Shown: positions 8,676 to 17,445 of the stretch, piece by piece | Numbering within the stretch: position 1 is the first letter of the stretch | Layout: each line of letters begins with the position of its first letter | Assembly (NCBI GenBank): GCA_016866305.1 | Contig: VGMX01000015.1 | Location: 1 to 61,186 of the forward strand | Reading direction: 5' to 3' | Source: Chlorobiota bacterium | Lineage (GTDB): Bacteria > Bacteroidota > Chlorobiia > Chlorobiales > Chlorobiaceae | Length of the DNA stretch: 61,186 bases | The notes under the pieces: model-generated | Told to the model about the DNA's origin: nothing | Database searches by the model: none | Seen by the model: only the letters and a program-made list of their open reading frames with translations | Translations under genes and position numbers: made by a program

Positions 8676-8963
8676 CTATTGCGCCTTCGGCGCACCGGTT
8701 ATCCGCACGATAACCGGGTACTCTCCGAGCTTTTGAGGAATAAGGGCCTGGGTCTGCGGGTTGGGAGCGGCAAGACCGACCACGATGACCGGACTCCCCT
8801 CTTCGTCCTGCCCGATGCCGACCGACGCAACATCCGGCAGCGCCAGCAGCCGGGTTTCGTGGGTGCGTTTTATCTCCTGAATCGATTTCATGTGCATCTC
8901 GTTTCCGCAGCATTGCAATCCGGGAAGCGCCGGCAGGAGCGCCAACACCACCCAGGCCTTCAC
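8676..8963 (-). CDS. Small secreted or lipoprotein-like companion of the adjacent protease
   Basis: 95 residues. A hydrophobic N-terminus (MKAWVVLALLPALPG) ends in LQCC, possibly a signal peptide or atypical lipobox. The core ALPDVASVGIGQDEEGSPVI followed by VVGLAAP resembles the N-terminal segment of the upstream protease (KNVVATGIGYKVTGG), so the two may share a module. The ATGA overlap at 8960-8963 implies translational coupling. An inhibitor or folding-helper role is inference. Confidence 0.6.
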   Translation of the reverse strand: MKAWVVLALLPALPGLQCCGNEMHMKSIQEIKRTHETRLLALPDVASVGIGQDEEGSPVIVVGLAAPNPQTQALIPQKLGEYPVIVRITGAPKAQ

Positions 8964-9958
8964 AAGGTGACTCCCAGAAGGCTGAAGACGTTCTGAATCC
9001 TGTTGATGATGGTGGTCTGCTCGCTTCCGGCAAAGAGCAGACCCACCAGCCGGTTTCCGTTATCGAGCACCGCCGAACCGCTGTCGCCTCCCTGGCTCAT
9101 GGCACCCGCCATGAGCTGGTCGCTGAACTGCGCAACACGTCCGCCGCCGTAACCGACATTGACCGTGACATCAACCTGCTGGATCTCACCCATGGTGAAG
9201 CCGGTCGTGCGGCCGCTCTTTTTCACGGACATGCCAAGCAGGCCTTCAGCAATGCCGCTGATCTCGCCGATGCCGAGGATATCACGGCGAAGCTCTTCAG
9301 GCTTCAGGGGACGCGCGAGCGCGGCGTCAACAAGATTCGTGGCCGCCTGTACGGTCACGGGTTGCAGCCGGGTGTTGCTACCGGAAAGCGCGGCAAGCAG
9401 GTTGCAGGTCTCGGCAATGGAGTTCGCGACCGGGCAGGAGCTTGCTGCGCCGGTGTAGCTGATCGGCACGAATTCGGCAAGCTCGGCGATCAAATCGGCA
9501 GGATTGAGCCCGCCGTCATAAGGGGCGGGCTGCAGGATCGGGTCACCGGGTACGGCATCGTTGCTGTTGGCAAGCACATGATTGTTCGAGAGGATGAAGG
9601 TCTGGCCGTTCTTGCGCACCAGGCACCCCAGCGTGCCTGCGGTGATCTCGAAATGACCGATGCTCACGCCTCCGGGTGCGGGCCGGAACTTTCCCGTCGG
9701 GGAGTCGAATACCCGGATCCTCCCGGTGGAAACCACATCGGTTGGAATGCCGTCAACGGTTTTCGGCAGCATCTCGGAGCTTGAAAGCTTCGCGGCGGGC
9801 TCCTTGCGTTCGACCGAACACACAATGCTCAACTGTCCGGTTCTTTCACCGCCGGTCACCTTGTACCCGATACCGGTGGCCACGACGTTTTTACGCGTCA
9901 TCAGCGCCGTACGCGCGGCGCCAAGTACCGGAACGATCGAAGAAATGATGGTGTCCAA
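8960..9958 (-). CDS. Trypsin-fold (S1-like) serine protease
   Basis: 332 residues with a chymotrypsin-type catalytic pattern: H127 in ILSNNHVLA, D211 in TNLVDAALA, S293 in GGDSGSAVLDNG. An N-terminal module (about 20-100) with VVATGIGYKV precedes the protease domain. No clear signal peptide is visible at MDTIISSIVPVLG, so localisation is uncertain. Related bacterial proteins are annotated as Nal1-like or S1 family peptidases. It overlaps the small gene 8676-8963 by 4 bp and lies just downstream of the Prc gene on the same strand. Substrate unknown. Confidence 0.75.
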   Translation of the reverse strand: MDTIISSIVPVLGAARTALMTRKNVVATGIGYKVTGGERTGQLSIVCSVERKEPAAKLSSSEMLPKTVDGIPTDVVSTGRIRVFDSPTGKFRPAPGGVSIGHFEITAGTLGCLVRKNGQTFILSNNHVLANSNDAVPGDPILQPAPYDGGLNPADLIAELAEFVPISYTGAASSCPVANSIAETCNLLAALSGSNTRLQPVTVQAATNLVDAALARPLKPEELRRDILGIGEISGIAEGLLGMSVKKSGRTTGFTMGEIQQVDVTVNVGYGGGRVAQFSDQLMAGAMSQGGDSGSAVLDNGNRLVGLLFAGSEQTTIINRIQNVFSLLGVTL

Positions 9959-9996
9959 TCTTCCTCCTGTGTGGAAAGGGTTACCGGAAAATTCCG

Positions 9997-12036
9997 TTAT
10001 CGGCCGGGCTGCGAAAGCACCGGTCCGATCCTTCCGAGATCGGCTACAACCGAAGCCGCCGCATTGAGCAGCACATCGTTGCGCCGGTTCTTCGACGATT
10101 CACGACCCGGTTCCCACTGATTTTCAATCTTTTTTATGACTTCCGCTTCTTGCTTGAAGGGTATTTCCTGAAGCACGGCCCCTTTTTTCCGGCGTATCCC
10201 GTCAAGCACATCGAGATCGCGCAGGTAGGCCCTGAACTGCGCATTCTTCGCTGAGCGGTCGAGGTCTTTCTGTCGAAGCGTCAGAATCGAAGTTTGGCTT
10301 ACCTCACCGGTCGGCTGGTATCCCGAAGGCGGGATCGTGGTCCAGGGCAGACTGCTGGAATAGGTGTCCTCGCCTATGGTCGTGGAGTCGATCATCGAAG
10401 GCATGAAGATATCGGGAACTACCCCTTTGTGCTGGGTGCTGCCTCCGGATATGCGGTAAAACTTCGCGACCGTGAGTTTTATTTCTCCCAGCCCCTTGCC
10501 GTTCGGTGTTGGCATGGAGGGGGCCGGCAGATTGATGAGGGTCTGAACCGTACCCTTGCCGAAGGTCCGCTCTCCGATGATCACGCCTCTTTTGTAATCC
10601 TGAATTGCCGCAGCCACGATTTCCGATGCGGATGCGCTGTACCGGTTTACCAGTACGGCAAGCGGCCCATCATACTGCGTCCGTGGATCTTCGTCACCGA
10701 GCACCGAAATACTTCCCTGACCACCGCTGATCTGCACCACCGGTCCCTGGGGAATGAACAGACCGGCAACTTTCACGGCTTCTTCAAGCGAACCGCCGCC
10801 GTTATCGCGCAAATCGAGCACGATGCCCTCCACCCTTGCGGCTTTCAGTTCGCCGATAATACGGTTGATGTCGCGGCTGGTGCTGTTGTAGTTGTCGGCA
10901 TGCTTTTTCTGGGCATCGAAATCCAGATAAAAGGAAGGAACGGTAATGACCCCGATTTTCTTGCCGTTGATTGGCAGTATCTGCTTGTGGGCCGCCTCCT
11001 CTTCGAGATTGATCTTGTCGCGCACAAGCCGGATGATCCTGGAGGGCCCCCGTCCTCCCTGGCTTGCAGGAAGCAGTTTCAGCCGGACAACCGACCCTTT
11101 CTGTCCGCGAATGAGCCTTACGACATCATTGATTCTCCATCCGGTCACATCGACCATGGAAGGCGCATTGCCCTGACCGACGCCTATGATTTTATCCCCC
11201 TTTTTCAGCAGACGGCTCTTGAATGCGGGTCCTCCGGGAATTACCTCATTGACGACGATGTACTCGTTTTCGCTCTGCAGTTTGGCGCCGATACCTTCGA
11301 GTGAGCGGCTCAGGTCGATCTGGAAGTTTTCAAACTCTTCGGGAGAGAAATAGCCGGTATGCGGGTCGAACGAGGTTGTCAGTGCGCTCGAATAGACACG
11401 ATAGACATCCTCGGCATTCTGGCGTTTCAGCAGATTGAGCCTGCTGGTGAGGTTTTTGGAAAGCTCCTTGCCAATTGCCGGCTCACCTGAAGATTTCAGA
11501 CTGAGCCACTGGTATTTCAGCTCTTTGGTCCACAGATCGGTGAGTTGTTTTCGGTCAGAGGGCCAGGGATCTTTTTTGCGGTCGATGTCGAGGGTATCGG
11601 GTGCGGAAAAGCTGAAACGGGCCGTGTTGAGCGCAGCTTTCATATACTCCGCTTTCTCCTGTGCCCGTTTCAGAAAGAAGTTGTAGATGGCAAAACCGGC
11701 ATCAGCCTTGCCGGAAAGCAGCTCATCGTCAAACCGGTTGCCGTAGAGATGCCGCAGACTGTCAACTTCACCGGCCATGAAATAGCTTTTGCTCCCGTCA
11801 AGAATGTCGATATAGCGGTTGAAAATTTCCATCGACAGTGAATCGCCCGGCGTTACCTTCCTGAAATGATTTTTCAGCAGAAACTGACGGATATAGAGGC
11901 CGGCTTCTTCCTGGGCAGCCGTCGGGGCAAGCGGTACAAATGCCTGGGCCGGAGCTGATTTCACCGGGGTTCTGGCGGTCAAAGGAAGTGCGATTCCCAA
12001 TGCAAGCAAGATGGACAGCAAACTTTTTCTGAACAT
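9997..12036 (-). CDS. prc: Tail-specific carboxy-terminal protease Prc (S41)
   Basis: 679 residues. A signal peptide (FRKSLLSILLALGIALPLTA) targets the periplasm. Residues 40-230 form the Prc N-terminal helical domain, with the family motif SFDPHTGYFSPEE at 222-234. A PDZ domain lies at about 240-325 (GIGAKLQ, VIPGGPA, GDKIIGVG). The S41 catalytic core has NRYSASASE with catalytic S469 and FGKGT with K494. Length matches E. coli Prc (about 680). It trims or degrades periplasmic proteins with nonpolar C-termini. The 423-bp gap upstream (12037-12459) probably carries its promoter. Confidence 0.95.
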   Translation of the reverse strand: MFRKSLLSILLALGIALPLTARTPVKSAPAQAFVPLAPTAAQEEAGLYIRQFLLKNHFRKVTPGDSLSMEIFNRYIDILDGSKSYFMAGEVDSLRHLYGNRFDDELLSGKADAGFAIYNFFLKRAQEKAEYMKAALNTARFSFSAPDTLDIDRKKDPWPSDRKQLTDLWTKELKYQWLSLKSSGEPAIGKELSKNLTSRLNLLKRQNAEDVYRVYSSALTTSFDPHTGYFSPEEFENFQIDLSRSLEGIGAKLQSENEYIVVNEVIPGGPAFKSRLLKKGDKIIGVGQGNAPSMVDVTGWRINDVVRLIRGQKGSVVRLKLLPASQGGRGPSRIIRLVRDKINLEEEAAHKQILPINGKKIGVITVPSFYLDFDAQKKHADNYNSTSRDINRIIGELKAARVEGIVLDLRDNGGGSLEEAVKVAGLFIPQGPVVQISGGQGSISVLGDEDPRTQYDGPLAVLVNRYSASASEIVAAAIQDYKRGVIIGERTFGKGTVQTLINLPAPSMPTPNGKGLGEIKLTVAKFYRISGGSTQHKGVVPDIFMPSMIDSTTIGEDTYSSSLPWTTIPPSGYQPTGEVSQTSILTLRQKDLDRSAKNAQFRAYLRDLDVLDGIRRKKGAVLQEIPFKQEAEVIKKIENQWEPGRESSKNRRNDVLLNAAASVVADLGRIGPVLSQPGR

Positions 12037-12459
12037 GGCAAGAATCGGTGGTTATGAAAAAAAGTTGTCGGACATGAAGGCAACTTGCTTTTTACCGGTA
12101 ACATACGAAAAACCCGCGCAAAAGGCACCGCTCCCCTCCTGTTCCACAGGGCAAAAATATTCCCCCCTGCATGATTGCGGCAGGGCTACAGCTTATAGAC
12201 GTCTCAAAAAGAAGTATCTTGCGATTTGATTTTTTTTCTTCTGCACCGATTGAAATAAACCGGTGCCCTGAACGGATTGCTGCCTGAGCTGTACATCCCG
12301 GGGGCATACTGCGGAATCAGGACTGGAAGGAGCTGGCGAAAAAGATACCGTTCAGGTGGTTGTTGAAGATGGTTCTGCAAACCACCCCGGCCAGGGCGCC
12401 GTGAACTGAGCCGGGAAAAGGAAGGAAAACCGCTTCGACAGGGTATGATGGAGATGCCC
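12037..12459. other. Intergenic region upstream of prc
   Basis: 423 bp between the PPOX-fold gene and prc. No RNA gene, terminator or convincing reading frame was found. One minus frame downstream of 12460 (FLPFPGSVHGALAGVVC...) is protein-like but has no start of its own and overlaps the PPOX gene out of frame. Confidence 0.5.
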
Positions 12460-12984
12460 TCAAGAACCAGGCGGCGTCCATATCTGCCGCGCGGCATACC
12501 CTTCGAGCTTGAGCCCCATGGCAAGCAGCTCGATTCTCTCGGCCACCACCTCGATCATCATGCCGAACCAGTGCTCGGCCCACGCTTCGGGACGCCCGAA
12601 AAGCCGGAACGCCTCCATGAATCCCGGATCGTCCTTGCGCAGCAGCCTGCCGCGTCCCCTGATCTGCAGGCCGGTGATATCGTGTATGTTCTCGGAAAAC
12701 TCCGATTTCGGATCGAAGAGCCCGATGCTGACGTTGGGGTTCACCTTGATGTTGCCGAGTTTCTGGCCCGGCTCGCCGGCCATGAAGAGGGTGAACCCTT
12801 TTGAACGGAACGGGATGGGTGTGGATCGCGGGATATTGTTGCGGCAGGTCGAGAGTACGCACAGCCGTCGCGATGCAAGGAAGGTGAGGATACGCGCTTC
12901 AAGCTCTTCCGGCGGAAGCGGCCTCAGCCCGCGGTTCGTGAAAATTTCAGGTACCCCGGGTTGTTCGTGTTCACTCATGACCAC
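12460..12984 (-). CDS. Pyridoxamine 5'-phosphate oxidase-fold FMN protein
   Basis: 174 residues with the split-barrel PPOX pattern: TFLASRRLCVLSTCRNNIPR (about 49-68), STPIPFRSKGFTLFMAGE, LGNIKVNPNVSIGLFDP, and GRGRLLRKDDPGF. Such proteins bind FMN, F420 or haem. True PdxH residues are not evident, so a general flavin reductase or detoxification role is more likely. The start may be ATG 12978 (MSEHEQPG). It is transcribed alone, divergent from 13179. Confidence 0.75.
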   Translation of the reverse strand: MVMSEHEQPGVPEIFTNRGLRPLPPEELEARILTFLASRRLCVLSTCRNNIPRSTPIPFRSKGFTLFMAGEPGQKLGNIKVNPNVSIGLFDPKSEFSENIHDITGLQIRGRGRLLRKDDPGFMEAFRLFGRPEAWAEHWFGMMIEVVAERIELLAMGLKLEGYAARQIWTPPGS

Positions 12985-13178
12985 TCCCGTTCTTCTGGTT
13001 GACGCAATACCGTTATCACGATAATATCACCAATTTCCGCTCCTCTTCTGCATGATTTTTCCGGCAAGCCCGGGGCTTGCGCAGCGGATGCTTGAACATC
13101 CGCAGCTTTCCCGTACCTTGAAACATGAAGTTCTCTGCAATCCGCCCCACAAACGCAGAAAAACCCGGAGACGAGGCC

Positions 13179-13673
13179 ATGCAGCACAACAAGATCCCGG
13201 AGTTGACTGAAGCTGCCAGAAAGAAGTTCTCGCAATTCAGGGCGCTGAACCTTGAGCACGGAGAGGCCGTGGCATGGGAAACCATGCTCGAAGGGTTCCC
13301 CGAACTGCAGAAGCAGCGCATGGGCACGCTCCTCGCACTTCCCACCCTCTTCGAAGGGTTCAGGGCTGCCGTACCGTACTTCAGCGCGATCGGCATGGAG
13401 ATGGACGTGCTGGACATTTCCAACCGGGGGGTGGATGCCGTACTTGAAATCCAGCGATTCTGCCCCTATCTGGAAGTATGCCGGGAGTACGGATTCGAAA
13501 CCCCCTGCCACATCATCTGCGAAATGGATATGGAAGCTTCGCATCGGGCGTTTCCCGACATGAAAGGCGAGATCCTCTCCCGTCAGGCTTTCGGCAGCCC
13601 GGTCTGCATCTTCAAGTACGAGCGTCCGGCCAAACACCAGCCGGAAAAGCCTGCACGCAGGGCGGAATCCTGA
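13179..13673 (+). CDS. Possible ATC-hydrolase (PF14196)-like protein
   Basis: 164 residues from ATG 13179, chosen because a strong GGAGACGAGG ribosome site lies just before it; an in-frame ATG at 13125 would add 18 residues. The conserved C-terminal core CPYLEVCREYGFETPCHIIC contains clustered cysteines, followed by CEMDMEASHRAFPDMKGEIL. This resembles the L-2-amino-thiazoline-4-carboxylate hydrolase family, where many members have no known role. It might instead belong to a tetrapyrrole-related group; function not assigned. Confidence 0.5.
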   Translation: MQHNKIPELTEAARKKFSQFRALNLEHGEAVAWETMLEGFPELQKQRMGTLLALPTLFEGFRAAVPYFSAIGMEMDVLDISNRGVDAVLEIQRFCPYLEVCREYGFETPCHIICEMDMEASHRAFPDMKGEILSRQAFGSPVCIFKYERPAKHQPEKPARRAES

Positions 13674-13691
13674 AGGAAACAGAGGCGGCAA

Positions 13692-13937
13692 TCACCCGAA
13701 AACAAGTTTTACGGCTTTTTGCTGGATGATCGCAAACAGGTCTTTGTAGGCGATGGCGCCCGACATGAGATCCATGAAATGATACGGCATGGTTCTGGTT
13801 CTGGAAAGTGCGTTGATGAACAGGGCTTTCGTGCAGTCGGAAAACAGGAAGTTCCGCAGGAGATTGGCTCGATCCATCTCACCCTTTATTTTCGAGAAGT
13901 ACGGCTCATACTCACCGGTATCGCGAAACCGCTTCAT
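13692..13937 (-). CDS. Small protein, possibly the C-terminal remnant of a geranylgeranyl reductase-like flavoprotein
   Basis: 81 residues: FRDTGEYEPYFSKIKGEMD, then NALSRTRTMPYHFMDLMSGA and IAYKDLFAIIQQKAVKLVFG. The closing pattern (helix, L-x-G-x-x-x-Y-x-D-L) resembles the C-terminus of BchP/geranylgeranyl-reductase family oxidoreductases, but the FAD-binding parts are missing. Its ATG overlaps the TGA of the META lipoprotein gene (ATGA at 13934-13937), so it could be coupled and real, or a chance fragment. Confidence 0.4.
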   Translation of the reverse strand: MKRFRDTGEYEPYFSKIKGEMDRANLLRNFLFSDCTKALFINALSRTRTMPYHFMDLMSGAIAYKDLFAIIQQKAVKLVFG

Positions 13938-14926
13938 TTCCGCGGTTCAAGCACGATCCCCTTCTCGAAAGTCACCTCTCCGGCAAGGCACAGCTTGCCT
14001 TCAGGAGCCTTTGCAGCCGGAATTCGCTCCTTCTTGACGTACCGCCTGCCGTCGAAAGCGTGCCTTACATAGGCAGCCTTCGCTCCCCCACCGGCTTCCT
14101 TGCGCCAGATGTCGTTCCAGCCGTTACTCTTTCCGTCCGATACGATAACCGGAAGCTGTGTAATGGGAAAATCGCTCACGACGGCATATCCCCCTTCCGG
14201 AGCCTCCCCGAGAACAAGAAGGGTACACCCGCCGGTGCCGCAGAAGAACGGCCCCATGAGATACACCAGCACTTCCTCTCGGCCGTCGCCGTTCAGGTCG
14301 ACCCGTTCACTGGCATAGCGGGCTTTGGTTTCTCCAACGATTTCACGGGTGTAGTCCGGCGCGGTGCGCAGGATTGCCGACTCGATCGCGGCACCGGGCC
14401 TCATGGCGGAGGGCACAGCGGAAAGCGGCTCCCAGACGTAGATGCCGCCGTCGGCCATGAGCGACAGGTAGAGCCGACCGTCTTTGAGCACATAGGAACG
14501 GATGTAGGCTGCATCCCTGAGAATCATTTCGTCCATGCTCGGAGGCGGGCAAAGTGCCTTCGTGGACGCAAGCGGACCAAGTGTGAAGCCCCCGCTTGAA
14601 GGGCTGCCGGCCTGATCGGCCGTCCACATGCCGTTCGCGCGGTTGCAGTTCAGGCGCATGTTGACCGTGCCGTCCGCGACGAGGCGCATGGTGTAGAGCG
14701 ACGGATCCTGCGGCCGCGTGATACCCTGGGCGTCTTCCATCGACTGGAACTCCACCAGCCGCCACTCCGTTCCGGCGAGGGTTGAAGGAAGCGTTTTCGG
14801 AGCAACCGCTTTCTGCGGCGCGCTTGCCTCCCCCTCTCCGGGCTTTGCACAGGCGGAAAGAGAGAGACCGGAAAGCAGAAGCAAGGCCACCGCAATCCTG
14901 CCCGGCCTGAATCGTATGCTGTTCAT
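13934..14926 (-). CDS. META-domain lipoprotein
   Basis: 330 residues from ATG 14926 (MNSIRFRPGRIAVALLLL). The lipobox LSAC gives an outer- or inner-membrane lipoprotein. A META/HslJ-like domain follows: LAGTEWRLVEFQSM at about 50, GTVNMRLNCNRANGMW, FTLGPLASTKALCPPPSMDE. The C-terminal half (YASERVDLNGDGREEVLVYL) resembles an FG-GAP/EF-like repeat found in surface proteins. HslJ-type proteins are linked to envelope stress and antibiotic tolerance; the role here is unproven. An in-frame ATG at 14965 is less likely because it delays the signal peptide. Confidence 0.8.
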   Translation of the reverse strand: MNSIRFRPGRIAVALLLLSGLSLSACAKPGEGEASAPQKAVAPKTLPSTLAGTEWRLVEFQSMEDAQGITRPQDPSLYTMRLVADGTVNMRLNCNRANGMWTADQAGSPSSGGFTLGPLASTKALCPPPSMDEMILRDAAYIRSYVLKDGRLYLSLMADGGIYVWEPLSAVPSAMRPGAAIESAILRTAPDYTREIVGETKARYASERVDLNGDGREEVLVYLMGPFFCGTGGCTLLVLGEAPEGGYAVVSDFPITQLPVIVSDGKSNGWNDIWRKEAGGGAKAAYVRHAFDGRRYVKKERIPAAKAPEGKLCLAGEVTFEKGIVLEPRK

Positions 14927-15261
14927 TGGAGTATTTGGTTTGTTGTCGTAGCCCGTTGGCATCACTGCTCTCCCTTTATGAACATGTCAAAACCGGAAAT
15001 GTTTCAGGAGAGCCATGGTTCAGCACCCCTGAAAAACAGCCACATCTTCTTTGTACAAAACCCTTTAAGCCATTATTTCAAAGACAGGTATCCATCTTGG
15101 GCGATGCTTCCGCTCCCATACTGATACCGGGCCTGAATGGATAAAATAAAAAGTAATATACAGCTGATCGGTTCAGGATCGCAATGAAATCCTGCCCGAT
15201 TATCCTGTTTCGGCGTGTCGGAGAAAGCGAAGGTTTACAACACCGTTGATGGTGCGCAGAA

Positions 15262-15540
15262 CTACTGCCGGACCTTGAGTGCGAGCATGAAGAGCATGGA
15301 GACAAGCGAGAAGGCTGCAAGGAGAAATTCCCGACCTTTACGATCGTGGCCGCCCGCAACTCTGTCCACGGAAATTCGAAATTGATGATATCGAAAAGCA
15401 GAATATGTTCGCTCCTGACCGCAAGTTCCCTGTCGATTCCGGAGAGCATGTTCATCAGGGTAAGCGACACCTCCGTCAGGGCCATCAGCACCTTGCCCTG
15501 CAGGCCGGGCGATAGCCGCGAGAATGAAATCAGGTTATTA
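15262..15540 (-). pseudogene. Decayed small membrane protein gene
   Basis: One minus frame gives ISFSRLSPGLQGKVLMALTE, then VSLTLMNMLSGIDREL and EHILLFDIINFEFPW. The sense then seems to move to another frame with a transmembrane segment (GREFLLAAFSLVSMLFMLAL) ending KVRQ and TAG at 15262-15264. No good start lies upstream and the halves are in different frames, so it looks broken. Family unknown. Confidence 0.35.
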
Positions 15541-15599
15541 CACTCCGCTTCTCCGGAACCAGCATCCTACTCCTGAGTGCTGGTTTCCCGACGAGAAAG

Positions 15600-16583
15600 T
15601 CACGGAAACAGCATGCCGACGACGGAAAACAGGAGCGCAAAGAAAACCACCACGAAGATGAAGACGAAAACCCATGAGTTGTAAACAACCCTGTACAGCA
15701 TGCTGAAGCTGTTTATCGGTATGGAGTTGTTCCGGAAATAGGGTTCAAGTGTGCCGAGCAGCATGCGATACCCGCCCATCGCATAGGGCTTCCACTGGCT
15801 GTCGAGGGCCAGAAAACGTGCCGAAGGCATCTTTTCCGGCATTGAAACCGGCAATACCCTGTCAATCCAGGAGCGGAAGGCGTGATAATCAGCTTCTTTT
15901 TCGGGAAGAATGAACAGTATTTTTTCGGGAGATACCGCCTGCTTTATTTCCTGGATCTCCCACTGCAGACCGGGCGTCGTGCCGGGTTGAACAACAACGA
16001 GCCGTGCTTTCCGGAAAAAGCCGCCGACAACACTTTGCCACCGGTCGTCGGAAACATACATTCTGGCTGCCCCCATACCGGGAATCTTTTCGCCCGGCTT
16101 TCCTATCGCGATGAAGGGGCCGATCTCCCTGAACAACCGGTTGAACTGGAACTGCTGCATCGGACCCCAAAAGCTTGCTCCCGCCTGAAAGTACCGGTTG
16201 AAGAGTCCGGGTTCCACCAATGCCCTGCGGACAAGTCCCGCAAGCGACTGAACCCTGTAGGAGCGCTCTTCGTCACCGAAAGAGCGGATGAAAACAACAG
16301 GGTCACGTTTATCACCCTGCAACAACTGTTCAGCAGAGCCCGCCGAGATGCGTGTACCCCTGAACCATAGATAATACCCCCCAATTACCGCTGCTAAACC
16401 ACAGAGCACCAGATCCGGTGCCTCTTCATAGCGTGTGGACCCGAAAATAAAGACAAGACCCGTGAAACCGATCAATGTTCCGGCAATCTGTAAGAACCTG
16501 CCTGCCGGTCGGTTCCGGTATGGCTCCTTCACCGGATTGCCGGAATTCCGTTCGACAGGCGGCAGTTTCCTGGCGCTGTTCAT
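15600..16583 (-). CDS. Membrane protein with possible TIR-like cytosolic domain
   Basis: 327 residues from ATG 16583. Two transmembrane helices (about 29-48 and 56-74) and one at the C-terminus (about 300-323) flank a cytosolic domain. That domain reads VVFIRSFGDEE (96-106), GPFIAIGKPGEKIPGMGAAR (155-174), YVSDDRWQSVV, ARLVVVQPGTTPGLQWEI (193-210) and ILFILPEKE. This RSF...GxPGE...GAAR...WE pattern is widespread in bacterial membrane proteins of unknown function. Its strand-helix order resembles TIR/nucleotide-hydrolase folds, with E209 in the position of a catalytic glutamate (inference). No signal peptide. A longer frame extends upstream to 16838 but is low quality. Confidence 0.65.
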   Translation of the reverse strand: MNSARKLPPVERNSGNPVKEPYRNRPAGRFLQIAGTLIGFTGLVFIFGSTRYEEAPDLVLCGLAAVIGGYYLWFRGTRISAGSAEQLLQGDKRDPVVFIRSFGDEERSYRVQSLAGLVRRALVEPGLFNRYFQAGASFWGPMQQFQFNRLFREIGPFIAIGKPGEKIPGMGAARMYVSDDRWQSVVGGFFRKARLVVVQPGTTPGLQWEIQEIKQAVSPEKILFILPEKEADYHAFRSWIDRVLPVSMPEKMPSARFLALDSQWKPYAMGGYRMLLGTLEPYFRNNSIPINSFSMLYRVVYNSWVFVFIFVVVFFALLFSVVGMLFP

Positions 16584-16791
16584 GAATGTATTTTTCTGAT
16601 CTTTGCTCAGCAGCGTTTTTTGAATGGAAATACCCGGCTTCTCTTGAAAAATCTCTGGACAGGCAAGAAAAGAGGTGAAAGCCGGAGATTTTCGCGAAAA
16701 CGGCTTCAAGGGAACAAACTGGGCGTCAAATGCTTTGGAAATACAGGAGTACGTTACAGGCATATGACAACAAACCAAAAAAACAGCGATT

Positions 16792-16977
16792 ATGAACAGG
16801 AACATGGGGCAGGTTGACCGGGCGCTCAGGGCGATCATCGGAATTGTGGTGATCGTGCTCGGCGTGATATACCAGAACTGGCTTGGAGCGATTGGACTGA
16901 TACCCCTCGTGACGGCAGGCGTCGGTTTCTGCCCGCTCTACAAACTGCTCGGCATCAGGACCTGCAGCGAGTGCTGA
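16792..16977 (+). CDS. DUF2892 family small membrane protein
   Basis: 61 residues. MNRNMGQVDRALRAIIG is the typical DUF2892 N-terminus, followed by two transmembrane segments (VVIVLGVIYQNWLGAIGLIP and LVTAGVGFCPLYKLLG) and ending GIRTCSEC. These proteins, often next to rhodanese domains, have two conserved cysteines (here in FCP and CSEC) and may take part in sulfur handling. Monocistronic, divergent from 15600-16583. Confidence 0.85.
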   Translation: MNRNMGQVDRALRAIIGIVVIVLGVIYQNWLGAIGLIPLVTAGVGFCPLYKLLGIRTCSEC

Positions 16978-17029
16978 GCGGAGGCTTTTCCCTCATCAGG
17001 CAAAACCCCCGCAAGCCGGCTTTTTTTGC

Positions 17030-17434
17030 TTATTCGAACTCGATAAGCGCCTGTCCGCTCTTGACGGCCTGACCCGGCGTGATCATGATCACTTTGACGG
17101 TTCCGTCGATATGGGAGGTGATGTTGGTTTCCATCTTCATGGCTTCCAGCACCACGAGCAGGTCATTCACCTGCAGCTTCTGACCAACCTGCACGTTCAC
17201 CCGCTGCACGATGCCTGCTATCGGGCTGCGGCATACCTTTTCATCAGGCAGATTGTCCGCTGGGGACTGCTGACGAAATGCCGGCTGCGGAACCGGCTGT
17301 TGCGGAGCGAGGGGTTTCGACTGGATGGTGGAAGTCGGTTCCGGGAATGAGGCGGGCATGCGCACCTCCTCCCCTTCGATCACTTCGACGTCAACAACGT
17401 ATTTCTTTCCGTCTATGGTCAGGGTCAACTGCAC
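17030..17434 (-). CDS. Biotin carboxyl carrier protein (transcarboxylase 1.3S / decarboxylase type)
   Basis: 134 residues from GTG 17434, chosen because AAGGAG lies 8 nt upstream; the longer ATG frame would overlap the previous gene. N-terminal VQLTLTIDGKKYVVDVEV is typical of OadA/1.3S carriers, followed by a proline-rich linker (about 45-70) and the biotinyl domain CRSPIAGIVQRVNVQVGQ with EAMKMET, whose lysine is biotinylated. Last gene of the four-gene operon 20868-17030. It carries CO2 between the two carboxyltransferase subunits encoded upstream. Confidence 0.9.
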   Translation of the reverse strand: MQLTLTIDGKKYVVDVEVIEGEEVRMPASFPEPTSTIQSKPLAPQQPVPQPAFRQQSPADNLPDEKVCRSPIAGIVQRVNVQVGQKLQVNDLLVVLEAMKMETNITSHIDGTVKVIMITPGQAVKSGQALIEFE

Positions 17435-17445
17435 AATGGGGCTCC

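Noticed and set aside
10294-11304. 336-aa plus-strand frame opposite prc
   Set aside because: Antisense shadow of a complete Prc.
12317-12459. Minus frame with FLPFPGSVHGALAGVVC and a stop
   Set aside because: Protein-like but no start outside the PPOX gene and no conserved motif.
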